This document shows, piece after piece, positions 20,591 to 29,575 of a stretch of 33,036 nucleotides of DNA. Position 1 is the first letter of the stretch. Each line of letters starts with the position of its first letter. The notes beneath the pieces are model-generated. The model was not told where the DNA came from and searched no databases. It worked only from the letters and a program-made list of their open reading frames with translations. Source of the stretch: Methylophaga sp. (GTDB lineage: Bacteria > Pseudomonadota > Gammaproteobacteria > Nitrosococcales > Methylophagaceae); the NCBI GenBank assembly GCA_026988435.1, contig JALSLH010000075.1:1-33036 (forward strand). The letters run 5' to 3'. Both the position numbers and the translations under genes were made by a program.

Positions 20591-21507
20591 TGACATTAAA
20601 TTATTTCATTGCTGATGTATTTACTAATCAACTATTCTCTGGAGCACAGATAGCCGTTTTCCCCAATGCTGATACGCTAAGCGATAAGCAAATGGCGTTG
20701 ATTGCAAGAGAAATGAATTTATCTGAAACTGTTTTTGTTTCAAACCCAGATAACAGTATCAACTCACGAAGAATGCGAATATTTTCACCGTTAACCGAAA
20801 TTGACTTTGCTGGTCACCCTATTATTGCAACCGCTTTTGTCTTAGCTTCATCTGGCGATTTAACTTTAACAGATAGCAACACATCGCTAACGTTTGTGCA
20901 AAATAGCGGTGAAATTGAAGTTAATGTGTCGGCGAATGACGGTAAAGTAAATTTTGTACAATTTGCTCGTAAAGTCTCTTCTGTGATTGATCGATTTACA
21001 CCATCAACTACTGAATTAGCAGAACTCCTTTCTATTAGCCCTGATGATATTGACAGCAAAAAATATTCTACAAGATTAGTCTCGTGTGGTTTCCCCTATT
21101 TGATTGTGCCTGTTTGGAATTATGAAACGGTTAGAACAGCAACGTTTAATTTTAACGCTTGGAGCCAATCGGCTGCACCGCAAACAGCCGCTTCAGAAAT
21201 TTTATTATTCTCGCCCAAAACACCATTCAAAGATGCTAACTTTAATGCACGTTTATTAGGCCCAAACATCGGGGTTCACGAAGATCCACCTGTCGGTAGT
21301 GCCATGCCTGCTTTTGCTTCTTATTTATGCTCATTTGATTTCACTCAGCAAGGCACCCATGCTTTTGCTGTTGATCGAGGCGATGAAACCAATAGACGCA
21401 GCGTGCTAAACATTGAAATGGATCATAAAAAACAATCTGAGCTAGCGCTAAGAATAGGCGGTGAAGCCGTGATGGTTGCCGAAGGTAAAATGTTGATTCC
21501 TGACTAA
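20590..21507 (+). CDS. PhzF family isomerase-like protein
   Basis: 305 residues with the two-domain PhzF fold signatures. The catalytic glutamate E46 lies in NLSETVFV, DFAGHPIIATAFVL is in the first half, and EDPPVGSAMPAF is in the second. Family members catalyse isomerisation or epimerisation by proton transfer (phenazine PhzF, diaminopimelate-epimerase-like folds), but most are unassigned. The ATG overlaps the nirD stop (TAATG), so it is translated with the nitrite reductase. A phenazine role is unlikely, since no other phz gene is here. A housekeeping, metabolite-repair or nitrogen-linked isomerase is possible, but that is speculation. Confidence 0.88.
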   Translation: MTLNYFIADVFTNQLFSGAQIAVFPNADTLSDKQMALIAREMNLSETVFVSNPDNSINSRRMRIFSPLTEIDFAGHPIIATAFVLASSGDLTLTDSNTSLTFVQNSGEIEVNVSANDGKVNFVQFARKVSSVIDRFTPSTTELAELLSISPDDIDSKKYSTRLVSCGFPYLIVPVWNYETVRTATFNFNAWSQSAAPQTAASEILLFSPKTPFKDANFNARLLGPNIGVHEDPPVGSAMPAFASYLCSFDFTQQGTHAFAVDRGDETNRRSVLNIEMDHKKQSELALRIGGEAVMVAEGKMLIPD

Positions 21508-21512
21508 CACAA

Positions 21513-22730
21513 ATGAAAGAAAAATTAGTCCTAATCGGCAACGGCATGGCCGGCATGCGCACCATTGATGAGTTGCTAAAACTCGCGCCCGATAAGTATG
21601 ATATTACCGTATTTGGTGCCGAGCCTCATGGCAATTACAACCGTATTATGCTGTCACCTGTGCTTGCCGGCGACAAATCCATTGGTGAGATCCTTATTCA
21701 TGATCTGCAATGGTATCAAGACAATAACATTGCCCTTCACACTGAAAAAACGATCACTCAAATTGATCGTGCTAAACAAACTGTTATCGCTGAAGACGGC
21801 ATGACCACAGATTACGATCGCCTCATTCTAGCGACTGGCTCTAATCCAGTGATGCTGCCAATTCCCGGTATTGAATTAGAAGGTGTTATTAGCTTTCGTG
21901 ATATCAATGATGTCAACATCATGATCGAAACGGCCAAAACACATAAAAAAGCCATTGTCATTGGCGGAGGCTTACTTGGCCTAGAAGCCGCTAATGGCTT
22001 GATGATCCAAGGTATGGACGTATCAGTGGTGCATCGAAGTGGCACATTGATGAACCAACAGTTGGATCAAGCCGCTTCCGATCTGATGCTGATAGAACTA
22101 CAGGCCAAAGGCATGCATTTTTTAATGCACCACGATACCGCTGAATTCATCGGCAAAGATCGTGTTGAAAAAGTGCGCTTTAACGATGGCAGCGAGGTCG
22201 AAGCTGATTTAGTGGTCATGGCTGTCGGTGTTCGTCCGAATATTAAGCTCGCGCAAGACTCCGGCATTGCCTGCGAACGTGGCGTTTTAGTTGATGACAC
22301 TATGAGCAGCTATTCCCCTAATATTTATGCTGTGGGTGAATGTGTGCAACATCGCAACCAAACTTTTGGTCTTGTTGCCCCACTTTATGAGCAAGCAAAA
22401 GTATGTGCTAGCCGCCTTGCCAATAGTGGTGCAGCTAAATACAGTAGCTCAGCCACCGCAACTAAATTAAAAGTAACGGGCATTGATTTATTCTCTGCTG
22501 GCGACTTCATTGGTGATGATAATACCGAAAATTTAGTCTTTAGCGATCCGGCACGTCATATTTATAAAAAAATTGTATTAAAAGATAATAAAATCATTGG
22601 CACCGTGCTTTATGGTGATACCACTGATGGTAATTGGTATTTTTCACTGCTCAACGAGCAGCAAAATATTGCCGCTATTCGTGAAGATATTTTATTTGGC
22701 CAGCATCAAGTTGATAAGGAATTATTGTGA
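21513..22730 (+). CDS. nasB: FAD-dependent electron-transfer subunit of assimilatory nitrate reductase (NasB/NasC-like)
   Basis: 405 residues. The FAD loop GNGMAG is at 9-14, ATGSNP at about 108-113, the NAD(P)H loop GGGLLGLE at 151-158, and the second FAD motif NIYAVGECV near 273-281. It is colinear with the N-terminal reductase half of NirB but stops before any BFD or siroheme domain. It probably takes electrons from NAD(P)H and hands them to the [2Fe-2S] tail of NasA next door. It starts 5 bp after phzF without a clear ribosome site, so coupling is likely. Its last four bases overlap the nasA GTG start. The symbol follows Bacillus usage; in Klebsiella the equivalent is NasC. Confidence 0.88.
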   Translation: MKEKLVLIGNGMAGMRTIDELLKLAPDKYDITVFGAEPHGNYNRIMLSPVLAGDKSIGEILIHDLQWYQDNNIALHTEKTITQIDRAKQTVIAEDGMTTDYDRLILATGSNPVMLPIPGIELEGVISFRDINDVNIMIETAKTHKKAIVIGGGLLGLEAANGLMIQGMDVSVVHRSGTLMNQQLDQAASDLMLIELQAKGMHFLMHHDTAEFIGKDRVEKVRFNDGSEVEADLVVMAVGVRPNIKLAQDSGIACERGVLVDDTMSSYSPNIYAVGECVQHRNQTFGLVAPLYEQAKVCASRLANSGAAKYSSSATATKLKVTGIDLFSAGDFIGDDNTENLVFSDPARHIYKKIVLKDNKIIGTVLYGDTTDGNWYFSLLNEQQNIAAIREDILFGQHQVDKELL

Positions 22731-25378
22731 CTCAATCAGTATCAACAACCTGCCCATATTGTGGCGTTGGCTGCGGTGTATTAGCAACAACACATAAGGA
22801 TGGTTCAATAAGCGTAAAAGGCGATAGCGCCCACCCGGCTAATTTTGGACGATTATGCTCAAAAGGTTCTGCCTTAGCAGATACGGTTGATCTTGAAGGG
22901 CGCTTGCTTCATCCATACATTAACGGTCAACAAAGCTCTTGGGATGATGCCTTAAATGCGGTTGCCGATGGCTTCCAAAAAGTCATTAATGAGCATGGCC
23001 CTGATGCTGTGGCATTTTATGTGTCTGGTCAATTATTGACCGAAGATTACTATGTTGCCAATAAGCTAATGAAAGGCTTTATCGGCAGCGGCAATATTGA
23101 TACTAACTCACGTTTATGCATGTCATCTGCTGTCGCGGGTTATAAACGTGCCTTTGGCGCCGATGCCGTGCCTTGCAATTATGAAGATTTAGAGCAAGCC
23201 GACCTTATTGTAATTGAAGGTTCAAATACCGCTTGGTGCCACCCCGTTGTGTTCCAACGCATTGTTAAAGCGAAAGAAGATCGTCCCGAATTAAAAATAG
23301 TGGTGATTGACCCTCGCAAAACGGCTACGTGTGAAATTGCTGATCTACACCTTCCACTAAAATCAGGTAGTGATACAACCTTATTTAATGGTCTATTACA
23401 TTATTTAAAACAACATAATCATATTGATAGCGGTTTTGTTGAACATCATACCGATGGTTTTACCGCTGCTATTGCTGCCGCCCAACAATCATCAGGCACT
23501 AGCGAGCAAGTCGCCCAATATTGTGGTTTGAATCAAGATGATGTGAATGCCTTTTTCCACTTATTCGCTAATACTGAAAAAGTGGTCACGCTCTATTCTC
23601 AAGGGGTTAATCAATCCTCATCGGGCACGGATAATTCCAATAGTATTATTAATTGTCATCTAGCCACAGGGCGAATTGGCAAACCCGCTATGGGGCCTTT
23701 TTCAATTACCGGTCAACCTAATGCAATGGGCGGGCGCGAAGTGGGTGGTTTATCCAACCAACTTGCCGCTCATATGGATATTGATAATCCGACGCATCAT
23801 GATTTAGTGTCACGTTTTTGGGGCACAGACAGCTTGACCACATCGGCCGGTGCCAAAGCCGTCGACATGTTTAATGATGTAGCTAGTGGCAAAATTAAAG
23901 CCATTTGGATCATGGCAACCAACCCTGTCGTCACCTTGCCTGATGCCGATAAAGTGCGTGAAGCATTACAAGCTTGTGATCTGGTTGTGGTATCTGATTG
24001 TGAACAAAATACTGATACCACCGCCTGCGCCGATATCTTATTGCCCGCGCTCGCATGGGGCGAAAAATGTGGCACGGTGACGAACTCTGAACGTCGCATT
24101 TCTCGGCAACGTAATATTTTGCCTCACCCGGGCGAAGCAGAAGAAGACTGGTGGATTATCAGTCATGTCGCGCAACGCTTAGGCTTCGAACAACAATTTG
24201 ATTATCGCAGCTCGGCCGAAATTTTTCGTGAACATGCCGCTTTATCTGGTTATGAAAATAAGGGAGCGCGTGACTTTGATATCAGTGGCTTAATCGAATT
24301 GAGTGATGAACAATATGATCAACTTGAACCAGTGCAATGGCCGATCAATGCCCGCAATCCTAACGGCACCGAACGATTATTTACTGATAAACGCTTTTTT
24401 ACCGCCAGCGGTAAAGCGCAATTTATCGCTATTCAGCCTCGTTCACCGGTTAATGCGCCTAACGAAGCCTATCCTCTTATTCTAAATACGGGGCGGGTGA
24501 GAGATCAATGGCACACCATGACACGCACAGCACGAAGTGCAAAATTAAATGGGCATATTCCCGAACCATTTGTTGAGATTCACCCCGCTGATGCCAAGAA
24601 ATGGTCGGTAATAGAAGGCGCCTTAGCTCTAATTGAAAGCCAATGGGGCTCAGTATTAGCACGTGTTCAAATTACCGACAATCAACGCCAAGGCAGCGTG
24701 TTTATTCCCATGCACTGGAATCAGCAAAATGCCTCATCATCACGGGTAGATACTGTGGTCAACCCCGTAGTTGACCCACTTTCAGGCCAGCCTGAGTCCA
24801 AACATACCCCTGTATCGATACGCCCTTATCAAGCTGTTTGGCATGGATTTATACTTTCTCGCACCCCATTGCCGAGCATTAATTGCCAATATTGGTTACA
24901 AATTAAAGGTGAACAATTCTGGCGCTATGAGCTAGCAGGTGATACCGCTATTAACGATAGCTCTGCTTGGGCAAAACAACACTTGAGCAGTGATGGCGAG
25001 TGGTTAGAATTTTCTGATAATACATCACGACGCTATCGGGCAGGCGTCATAAAAAACAATCAACTTGAAAGCGTAATATTTATCGCCCCCACTCACGAGC
25101 TCCCCACGCGTTCATGGTTAAGCCAGTTATTTGCAGAAAAAGAACTAAGTAGCGAAGCCCGCACGAATCTACTCGCAGGCAAACCCGGTGCCGATCAGCC
25201 TGATATTGGTCCCTTAATTTGTGCTTGTTTTGGTGTCGGTGAAAACACCATTAAAGAAGCCATTGCCTGCGGTGATGCAAAAACAGTTGATGATATTGGC
25301 AAACAACTTAAAGCTGGAACCAACTGTGGTTCATGCATTCCTGAGTTAAAAAAACTACTGTATGCAACCGCAAAATAA
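22727..25378 (+). CDS. nasA: Assimilatory nitrate reductase, molybdenum subunit
   Basis: Cytoplasmic Mo-bis-MGD enzyme that reduces nitrate to nitrite. It has 883 residues. The N-terminal [4Fe-4S] ligands are C9, C12, C16 and C44 (CPYCGVGC, then GRLCSKG). The Mo ligand is C131 in NSRLCMSSAV. NAMGGREVGGL and TNPVVTLPDADKVREAL are family segments. The last ~60 residues (ICACFGVGENTIKEAI to CGSCIPEL) form a BFD-type [2Fe-2S] domain that would take electrons from the NasB-like reductase. The start is GTG at 22727, within GTGA overlapping the previous stop, with AAGGA just upstream. There is no Tat signal, consistent with cytoplasmic assimilation. Confidence 0.96.
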   Translation: MTQSVSTTCPYCGVGCGVLATTHKDGSISVKGDSAHPANFGRLCSKGSALADTVDLEGRLLHPYINGQQSSWDDALNAVADGFQKVINEHGPDAVAFYVSGQLLTEDYYVANKLMKGFIGSGNIDTNSRLCMSSAVAGYKRAFGADAVPCNYEDLEQADLIVIEGSNTAWCHPVVFQRIVKAKEDRPELKIVVIDPRKTATCEIADLHLPLKSGSDTTLFNGLLHYLKQHNHIDSGFVEHHTDGFTAAIAAAQQSSGTSEQVAQYCGLNQDDVNAFFHLFANTEKVVTLYSQGVNQSSSGTDNSNSIINCHLATGRIGKPAMGPFSITGQPNAMGGREVGGLSNQLAAHMDIDNPTHHDLVSRFWGTDSLTTSAGAKAVDMFNDVASGKIKAIWIMATNPVVTLPDADKVREALQACDLVVVSDCEQNTDTTACADILLPALAWGEKCGTVTNSERRISRQRNILPHPGEAEEDWWIISHVAQRLGFEQQFDYRSSAEIFREHAALSGYENKGARDFDISGLIELSDEQYDQLEPVQWPINARNPNGTERLFTDKRFFTASGKAQFIAIQPRSPVNAPNEAYPLILNTGRVRDQWHTMTRTARSAKLNGHIPEPFVEIHPADAKKWSVIEGALALIESQWGSVLARVQITDNQRQGSVFIPMHWNQQNASSSRVDTVVNPVVDPLSGQPESKHTPVSIRPYQAVWHGFILSRTPLPSINCQYWLQIKGEQFWRYELAGDTAINDSSAWAKQHLSSDGEWLEFSDNTSRRYRAGVIKNNQLESVIFIAPTHELPTRSWLSQLFAEKELSSEARTNLLAGKPGADQPDIGPLICACFGVGENTIKEAIACGDAKTVDDIGKQLKAGTNCGSCIPELKKLLYATAK

Positions 25379-25401
25379 AGTGACCGTTAAAAGGATGGGC
25401 A

Positions 25402-27102
25402 ATGCAATTTCATTCTAAACAAGCTAATTCCGTGTTAGCCATGAGTACGATGGCTTTTTCTGCCTGCTTTGCGATTTGGGTGATCTTTTCGATTATCGGC
25501 ATTCCCATCAAGGAGTTATTAGATCTAAGCGATACTCAATTTGGTTTCTTAATTTCTACGCCTATTCTCAGCGGGTCGTTAATGCGATTACCTATTGGTA
25601 TCCTGACCGATCGTTACGGTGGCCGTAATGTGTTTGTTATCTTATTGCTCTCCGTCATTATTCCCCTATATCTAATGGGCTCCGCAACTGAGTATTGGCA
25701 GTTTATTGTTCTAGGCCTCTTTGTGGGTATTGCGGGTGCCTCCTTTACAGTCGGTGTCACTTATACTGCTCGTTGGTATCCTCCTGCTCGGCGTGGACTT
25801 GCCATGGGTATCTTTGGTGCAGGAAATGCGGGTGCAGCATTAACCCAAATATTCGCCCCCAGTTTGATTGTATTATGGGGCTGGCAATCTGTGCCTCGTA
25901 TTTATGCTGTTGCGCTGATCATCGTTATCATCATTTTTTGGATGTTCAGTTATGAAGATCCAAGTCACCGAAGCGCTAATAAGGTGTCTGTAAAAGATCA
26001 ATTAGCACTAATACGCGATCCTCGGATCTGGAAATATTGCCAATATTATTCACTAGTCTTTGGCGGTTTTGTGGGTGTATCACTGTGGATCACAAAGTAT
26101 TATGTCAGTGAATATCACCTCGATCTAACAACAGCGGCACTACTCGCCACTATTTTTGTACTTCCATCAGGAATCGTACGCGCCTTTGGTGGCTGGTTAT
26201 CTGATCGTTATGGTGCCTATATTGTCACATGGGGCGTACTTTGGGTAAGCTGGGTCAGTCTGTTTTTACTCGCTTACCCACAAACAGCTATGACCATTAA
26301 AGTGATGTCTGGAGAAGACTGGGTATTTAATCTTGGGCTCAATATTTGGGTTTTCACAACCATCTTATTTACATTAGGCATCGCATGGGGGCTTGGTAAG
26401 GCATCTGTATTTAAAGCATTGGCCGATGAGTTTCCTGAACATTTTGGAGTAGCTTCGGGTATTGTTGGTCTAGCAGGTGGGCTGGGCGGATTCTTATTAC
26501 CTGTACTTTTCGGTGTATTAACCGATATTACCCGCGTTAATTCCAGCATCTTTATTTTATTGTATGGTGTGACATCGGTGTCGTTAATCTTAATGTACTT
26601 CACCTTTGGGCGTGCACATGAGGCCGAAGTCATTCAACATGCTAAAGAAGAAATAAAAGATGCAGAAACACTTCGTACAACCGCTCATCTGGATGACCAA
26701 CAGCGAGAAATAATCTCTGCATTAATTCGACCAAAAATGGAAAAATGTGCCACTAAATTATCTTGGTTACTTAATGATAGAAAGGCCTTAGAAAATCAAT
26801 TAAATGAACTACAAAAAGAGTTACCTCATTACAAATCACTCTATATCTTGAATTCTGCAGGCATACAAATTACTGCTAACCTTACTTCGAAAGGTCTCGA
26901 TGATGAAAGGTTGGGCAGAAATTGTGCCTCACGCCCATACATGCAAGAAATGTTTGCTGATAAGGATTTCAATTTGTCGGAAAATTACATCAGCTACGAT
27001 ACAAAAACGCCTGAACTGACAGCTATTCATGTTATTCGTAATCATAAAAATGCGCGTCTTGGATTTTTAGTCGTTGATTATTATTTAGCCGACCTACCTT
27101 AA
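25402..27102 (+). CDS. NarK-type nitrate/nitrite transporter with C-terminal PDC/Cache-like sensor domain
   Basis: 566 residues, about 100-160 longer than ordinary NarK/NasA-type transporters. Residues 1-403 form a 12-helix major-facilitator core. It has R62 and R260 in the positions of the substrate arginines of E. coli NarK (R89, R305), the first nitrate signature GNAGAALTQ (141-149) and the second GLAGGLGGFLLP (356-367). A charged helical linker (about 404-475) follows. Residues 476-566 resemble the distal part of a PDC/Cache ligand-binding domain: LYILNSAGIQIT, GRNCASRPYM, LSENYIS, TAIHVIRN and LGFLVVDYYLADLP. By MFS topology this domain would be cytoplasmic. It is the last gene of the nirB operon, 23 bp after nasA with an AAGGA ribosome site. 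The domain call is from motif memory. Confidence 0.85.
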   Translation: MQFHSKQANSVLAMSTMAFSACFAIWVIFSIIGIPIKELLDLSDTQFGFLISTPILSGSLMRLPIGILTDRYGGRNVFVILLLSVIIPLYLMGSATEYWQFIVLGLFVGIAGASFTVGVTYTARWYPPARRGLAMGIFGAGNAGAALTQIFAPSLIVLWGWQSVPRIYAVALIIVIIIFWMFSYEDPSHRSANKVSVKDQLALIRDPRIWKYCQYYSLVFGGFVGVSLWITKYYVSEYHLDLTTAALLATIFVLPSGIVRAFGGWLSDRYGAYIVTWGVLWVSWVSLFLLAYPQTAMTIKVMSGEDWVFNLGLNIWVFTTILFTLGIAWGLGKASVFKALADEFPEHFGVASGIVGLAGGLGGFLLPVLFGVLTDITRVNSSIFILLYGVTSVSLILMYFTFGRAHEAEVIQHAKEEIKDAETLRTTAHLDDQQREIISALIRPKMEKCATKLSWLLNDRKALENQLNELQKELPHYKSLYILNSAGIQITANLTSKGLDDERLGRNCASRPYMQEMFADKDFNLSENYISYDTKTPELTAIHVIRNHKNARLGFLVVDYYLADLP

Positions 27103-27278
27103 ATATGGATACTCCAGATTAACTGACTGTCACTTAATTTTAAGTTACCCAAAATAGTTACTTGAATTTAGAGCATACTTCACTAGGAAATATGTAAGAA
27201 TTACCATAAAGATAATGGTACACGGGTGCCCATAAGCGTTAAGATAAAAAGGAGGAAGAGCAACGCCAAGGCTCGAAC

Positions 27279-27902
27279 ATTATTATTCGCATATACCTAC
27301 TATTTGTAACTATTTTTCTGACTGCTTGCAGTCATGAGGCGAGCCATCTTCCCTCCCCTATACAGCTTCCGGGTGCAATAATTAGCTCAACTATCGAAAA
27401 TACACTTTATAGTGCTAAACGCAACAAAGTTGAGATTTATGTTGCACAGCATTATTTAGCGATACGTCACGATACACATCTTGGTGGCGGCTCTGCACTT
27501 GAGGGTGCATTTGATAATGCAAGCATAATAGGTCGACAACGTAATATGGCTATAAACAGCTTCATCAATGACTATGATTATCTCTTTAACAACAATCAGC
27601 TAGTGGCAGACCATTTGAGCGAAGTCATTTTTGTTTTATATGGTGTAAAACGCATTGATAAAAAAATTAATGGCCTTAGTCATATGAAGGCATATCAAAT
27701 TATTAATAATTATGCGACCGAAAACTTTGAATCTCTTCGGGTAGCTGTGCAACAAGGACATGGGGCAGGCTTGGATGAGCTGGAAACACGCTTAAATATC
27801 ACCGAGCCAACAAAGCGCCAATTATTTAATGAACAGGCAAAGTTACTTTATAAAACAATTTATTTAGAACCTGTGGTGGTGGGAATAATGGTTCATAGCT
27901 AA
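27279..27902 (+). CDS. Putative lipoprotein with apparent ATT start (or gene with lost start codon)
   Basis: The reading frame is open from 27243 to 27902, but no ATG, GTG or TTG occurs before the ATG at 27546. The codons ahead of that ATG clearly encode protein: IIRIYLLFVTIFLTAC is a textbook lipoprotein signal with lipobox LTAC (the Cys codon at 27327), and NKVEIYVAQHYLAIRHDTHL and GGGSALEGAF continue into the rest. ATT at 27279 with AAGG (27268-27271) seven bases upstream is the best start, giving 207 residues. A perfect AAGGAGG at 27249-27255 is 23 bases away, too far to serve it. The mature part is helical with no motif I recognise. It lies between two nitrate-transporter genes. The alternative is a 118-residue protein from 27546. 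The flanking stretch 27103-27278 shows no clear promoter. Confidence 0.55.
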   Translation: MIIRIYLLFVTIFLTACSHEASHLPSPIQLPGAIISSTIENTLYSAKRNKVEIYVAQHYLAIRHDTHLGGGSALEGAFDNASIIGRQRNMAINSFINDYDYLFNNNQLVADHLSEVIFVLYGVKRIDKKINGLSHMKAYQIINNYATENFESLRVAVQQGHGAGLDELETRLNITEPTKRQLFNEQAKLLYKTIYLEPVVVGIMVHS

Positions 27903-27917
27903 TCACCGCTTTCTCTC

Positions 27918-27963
27918 GCCCCAATTATGTGCGCTATAAATACGTATCGCGCCCAAGCGGTGC
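27918..27963 (+). promoter_or_regulatory. Paired NtrC-type enhancer sites of the second narK
   Basis: Dyads GCCCCAATTATGTGC (27918-27932) and GCGCCCAAGCGGTGC (27949-27963) are centred 31 bp apart. The second fits GC(A/G)CC-N5-GGTGC, the classical NtrC form. They lie about 94 and 63 bp upstream of the -24 element at 28019. Confidence 0.75.
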
Positions 27964-28018
27964 GACCTGACAGCCCTATTTTGTGGTTATCCCTTTGTTT
28001 TAACATATATTTTAGCTC

Positions 28019-28034
28019 TGGCATGATTCTCGCT
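28019..28034 (+). promoter_or_regulatory. Sigma-54 promoter of narK2-kinase-VC0807 operon
   Basis: TGGCATGATTCTCGCT has TGGCA in the -24 half and GCT in the -12 half at exact spacing. The start should be near 28045. An imperfect dyad GTGCT..AGCAC (28041-28058) surrounds the start point and could be a hairpin or an operator. Confidence 0.8.
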
Positions 28035-28089
28035 ATGGGTGTGCTAAGTACTAAGCACCTATAATCAATTTTTATTTCGAGGAGTATTC

Positions 28090-29556
28090 ATGTCTGCACA
28101 AAAACTCAAACTATTATCCTTTAGCGGTAATACCAAAATCCTTCACCTAAGTTGGATGGCTTTTTTCATCAGCTTTTTAGTGTGGTTTAACCATGCGCCT
28201 TTGTTAATAATGATTCAACAATCATTGGGGCTGACAGATCAACAGATTAAAACTATCTTAATTCTCAATGTGGCGCTAACAATTCCTGCCCGTATTGTGG
28301 TGGGTATGCTGGTGGATAAGTATGGCCCTAAAATAATGTTCCCTTTGCTTTTAGGTATATCTAGCTTTATCTGTTTCTTTTTTGCAATGGCGGATAGTTT
28401 TGAACAGTTAGCAGCAGCTCGGTTTATGTTAGGTTTTGTTGGTGCTGGCTTTGTTATCGGTATTCGTATGATTTCTGAATGGTACCCAGCAAAACAAGTC
28501 GGTCTTGCTGAAGGTATCTATGGTGGTTGGGGTAACTTTGGTAGTGCCGCTGCAGCAATGACGTTACCGACGGTTGCATTAATGTTTGGCGGTGAAGAAG
28601 GCTGGCGTTATGCGGTCGCTTTAACGGGTGCAATTGCCCTTGTTTATGCATTCATTTACTACAATGGTGTTTCTGATACGCCAAAAGGTTCAACCTACTT
28701 TAAACCTAAAAAATCAGGTGGAATGGAAGTAACGAGCAAAGGCGATTTCTTTTTATACCTTGCTATGAATATACCTTTGTATGCTGCTTTAGCACTATTA
28801 ACATGGAAGCTATCGCCGAGTGGTGTAAGCCTATTATCTGCGGCTATTGCTCAAGCTCTTTATATTGGTTTAGCTGTACTGTTTTGTTATCAGGCTTATC
28901 ATATTTACCAAGTTAATAAGGCTATTTTTACAACGCCTGTTCCTGAAATTCACCGTTATAAATTTAAACAAGTTGCCATTTTAGATTTGGCTTATCTTGC
29001 GACCTTTGGTTCCGAGTTAGCAGTCGTATCGATGTTACCTTTATTTTTTCATGATACATTTGAAATTAGCGCAGTTCAGGCAGGCTTATTGGCTTCTGGT
29101 TTTGCATTTATGAATTTAGTTTCACGCCCTATCGGCGGCTTGTTTAGTGATCGCTGGGGTCGAAAACGCACATTGTCCATATGCATTTCAGGCTTGGCAG
29201 TGGGTTACTTTATAATGAGCCTAATCACTCCCGAATGGGCAATTGTATTTGCAGTATTGGCAACAATGGCATGTTCTTTCTTTGTCCAAGCTGGTGAAGG
29301 TGCGGTATTTGCTGTTGTGCCATTAGTACAACGTCGTTTAACAGGTCAAGTTGCAGGCATGGCTGGTGCTTATGGTAATGTAGGTGCGGTGGCATTCTTA
29401 ACTATTTTATCTCTAGTGTCAGCTCAAACATTCTTCCTTGTTATTGCTGTAACTGCCGTAGTAACATTGATTGCCGTGCAATTTATGGATGAACCAAAAG
29501 GTCAAATGGCTGAAATTCTGCCGGATGGTACTGTGCAAATGATAGATGTACACTGA
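28090..29556 (+). CDS. narK: NarK-family nitrate/nitrite transporter
   Basis: Second nitrate/nitrite major-facilitator protein of the window, 488 residues with about twelve helices. R48 or R53 ([14 protein letters not shown]) and an arginine in [16 protein letters not shown] mark the two substrate-arginine helices. Nitrate signatures [12 protein letters not shown] and [12 protein letters not shown] are both present. It differs from the first copy by a loop of about 60 residues between the two halves and by lacking the C-terminal sensor domain. It resembles P. aeruginosa NasA-type carriers in context, lying beside a kinase gene. The ribosome site is GAGGAG 5-7 bases ahead of the ATG. Confidence 0.92.
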   Translation: MSAQKLKLLSFSGNTKILHLSWMAFFISFLVWFNHAPLLIMIQQSLGLTDQQIKTILILNVALTIPARIVVGMLVDKYGPKIMFPLLLGISSFICFFFAMADSFEQLAAARFMLGFVGAGFVIGIRMISEWYPAKQVGLAEGIYGGWGNFGSAAAAMTLPTVALMFGGEEGWRYAVALTGAIALVYAFIYYNGVSDTPKGSTYFKPKKSGGMEVTSKGDFFLYLAMNIPLYAALALLTWKLSPSGVSLLSAAIAQALYIGLAVLFCYQAYHIYQVNKAIFTTPVPEIHRYKFKQVAILDLAYLATFGSELAVVSMLPLFFHDTFEISAVQAGLLASGFAFMNLVSRPIGGLFSDRWGRKRTLSICISGLAVGYFIMSLITPEWAIVFAVLATMACSFFVQAGEGAVFAVVPLVQRRLTGQVAGMAGAYGNVGAVAFLTILSLVSAQTFFLVIAVTAVVTLIAVQFMDEPKGQMAEILPDGTVQMIDVH

Positions 29557-29575
29557 TCTTAAAAAGATGTGAACA

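Noticed and set aside
28060-28065. TATAAT as a sigma-70 -10 box ahead of narK2
   Set aside because: No -35 at 16-18 bp and no extended -10. The sigma-54 element 30-40 bp upstream with its paired enhancers explains the start better.
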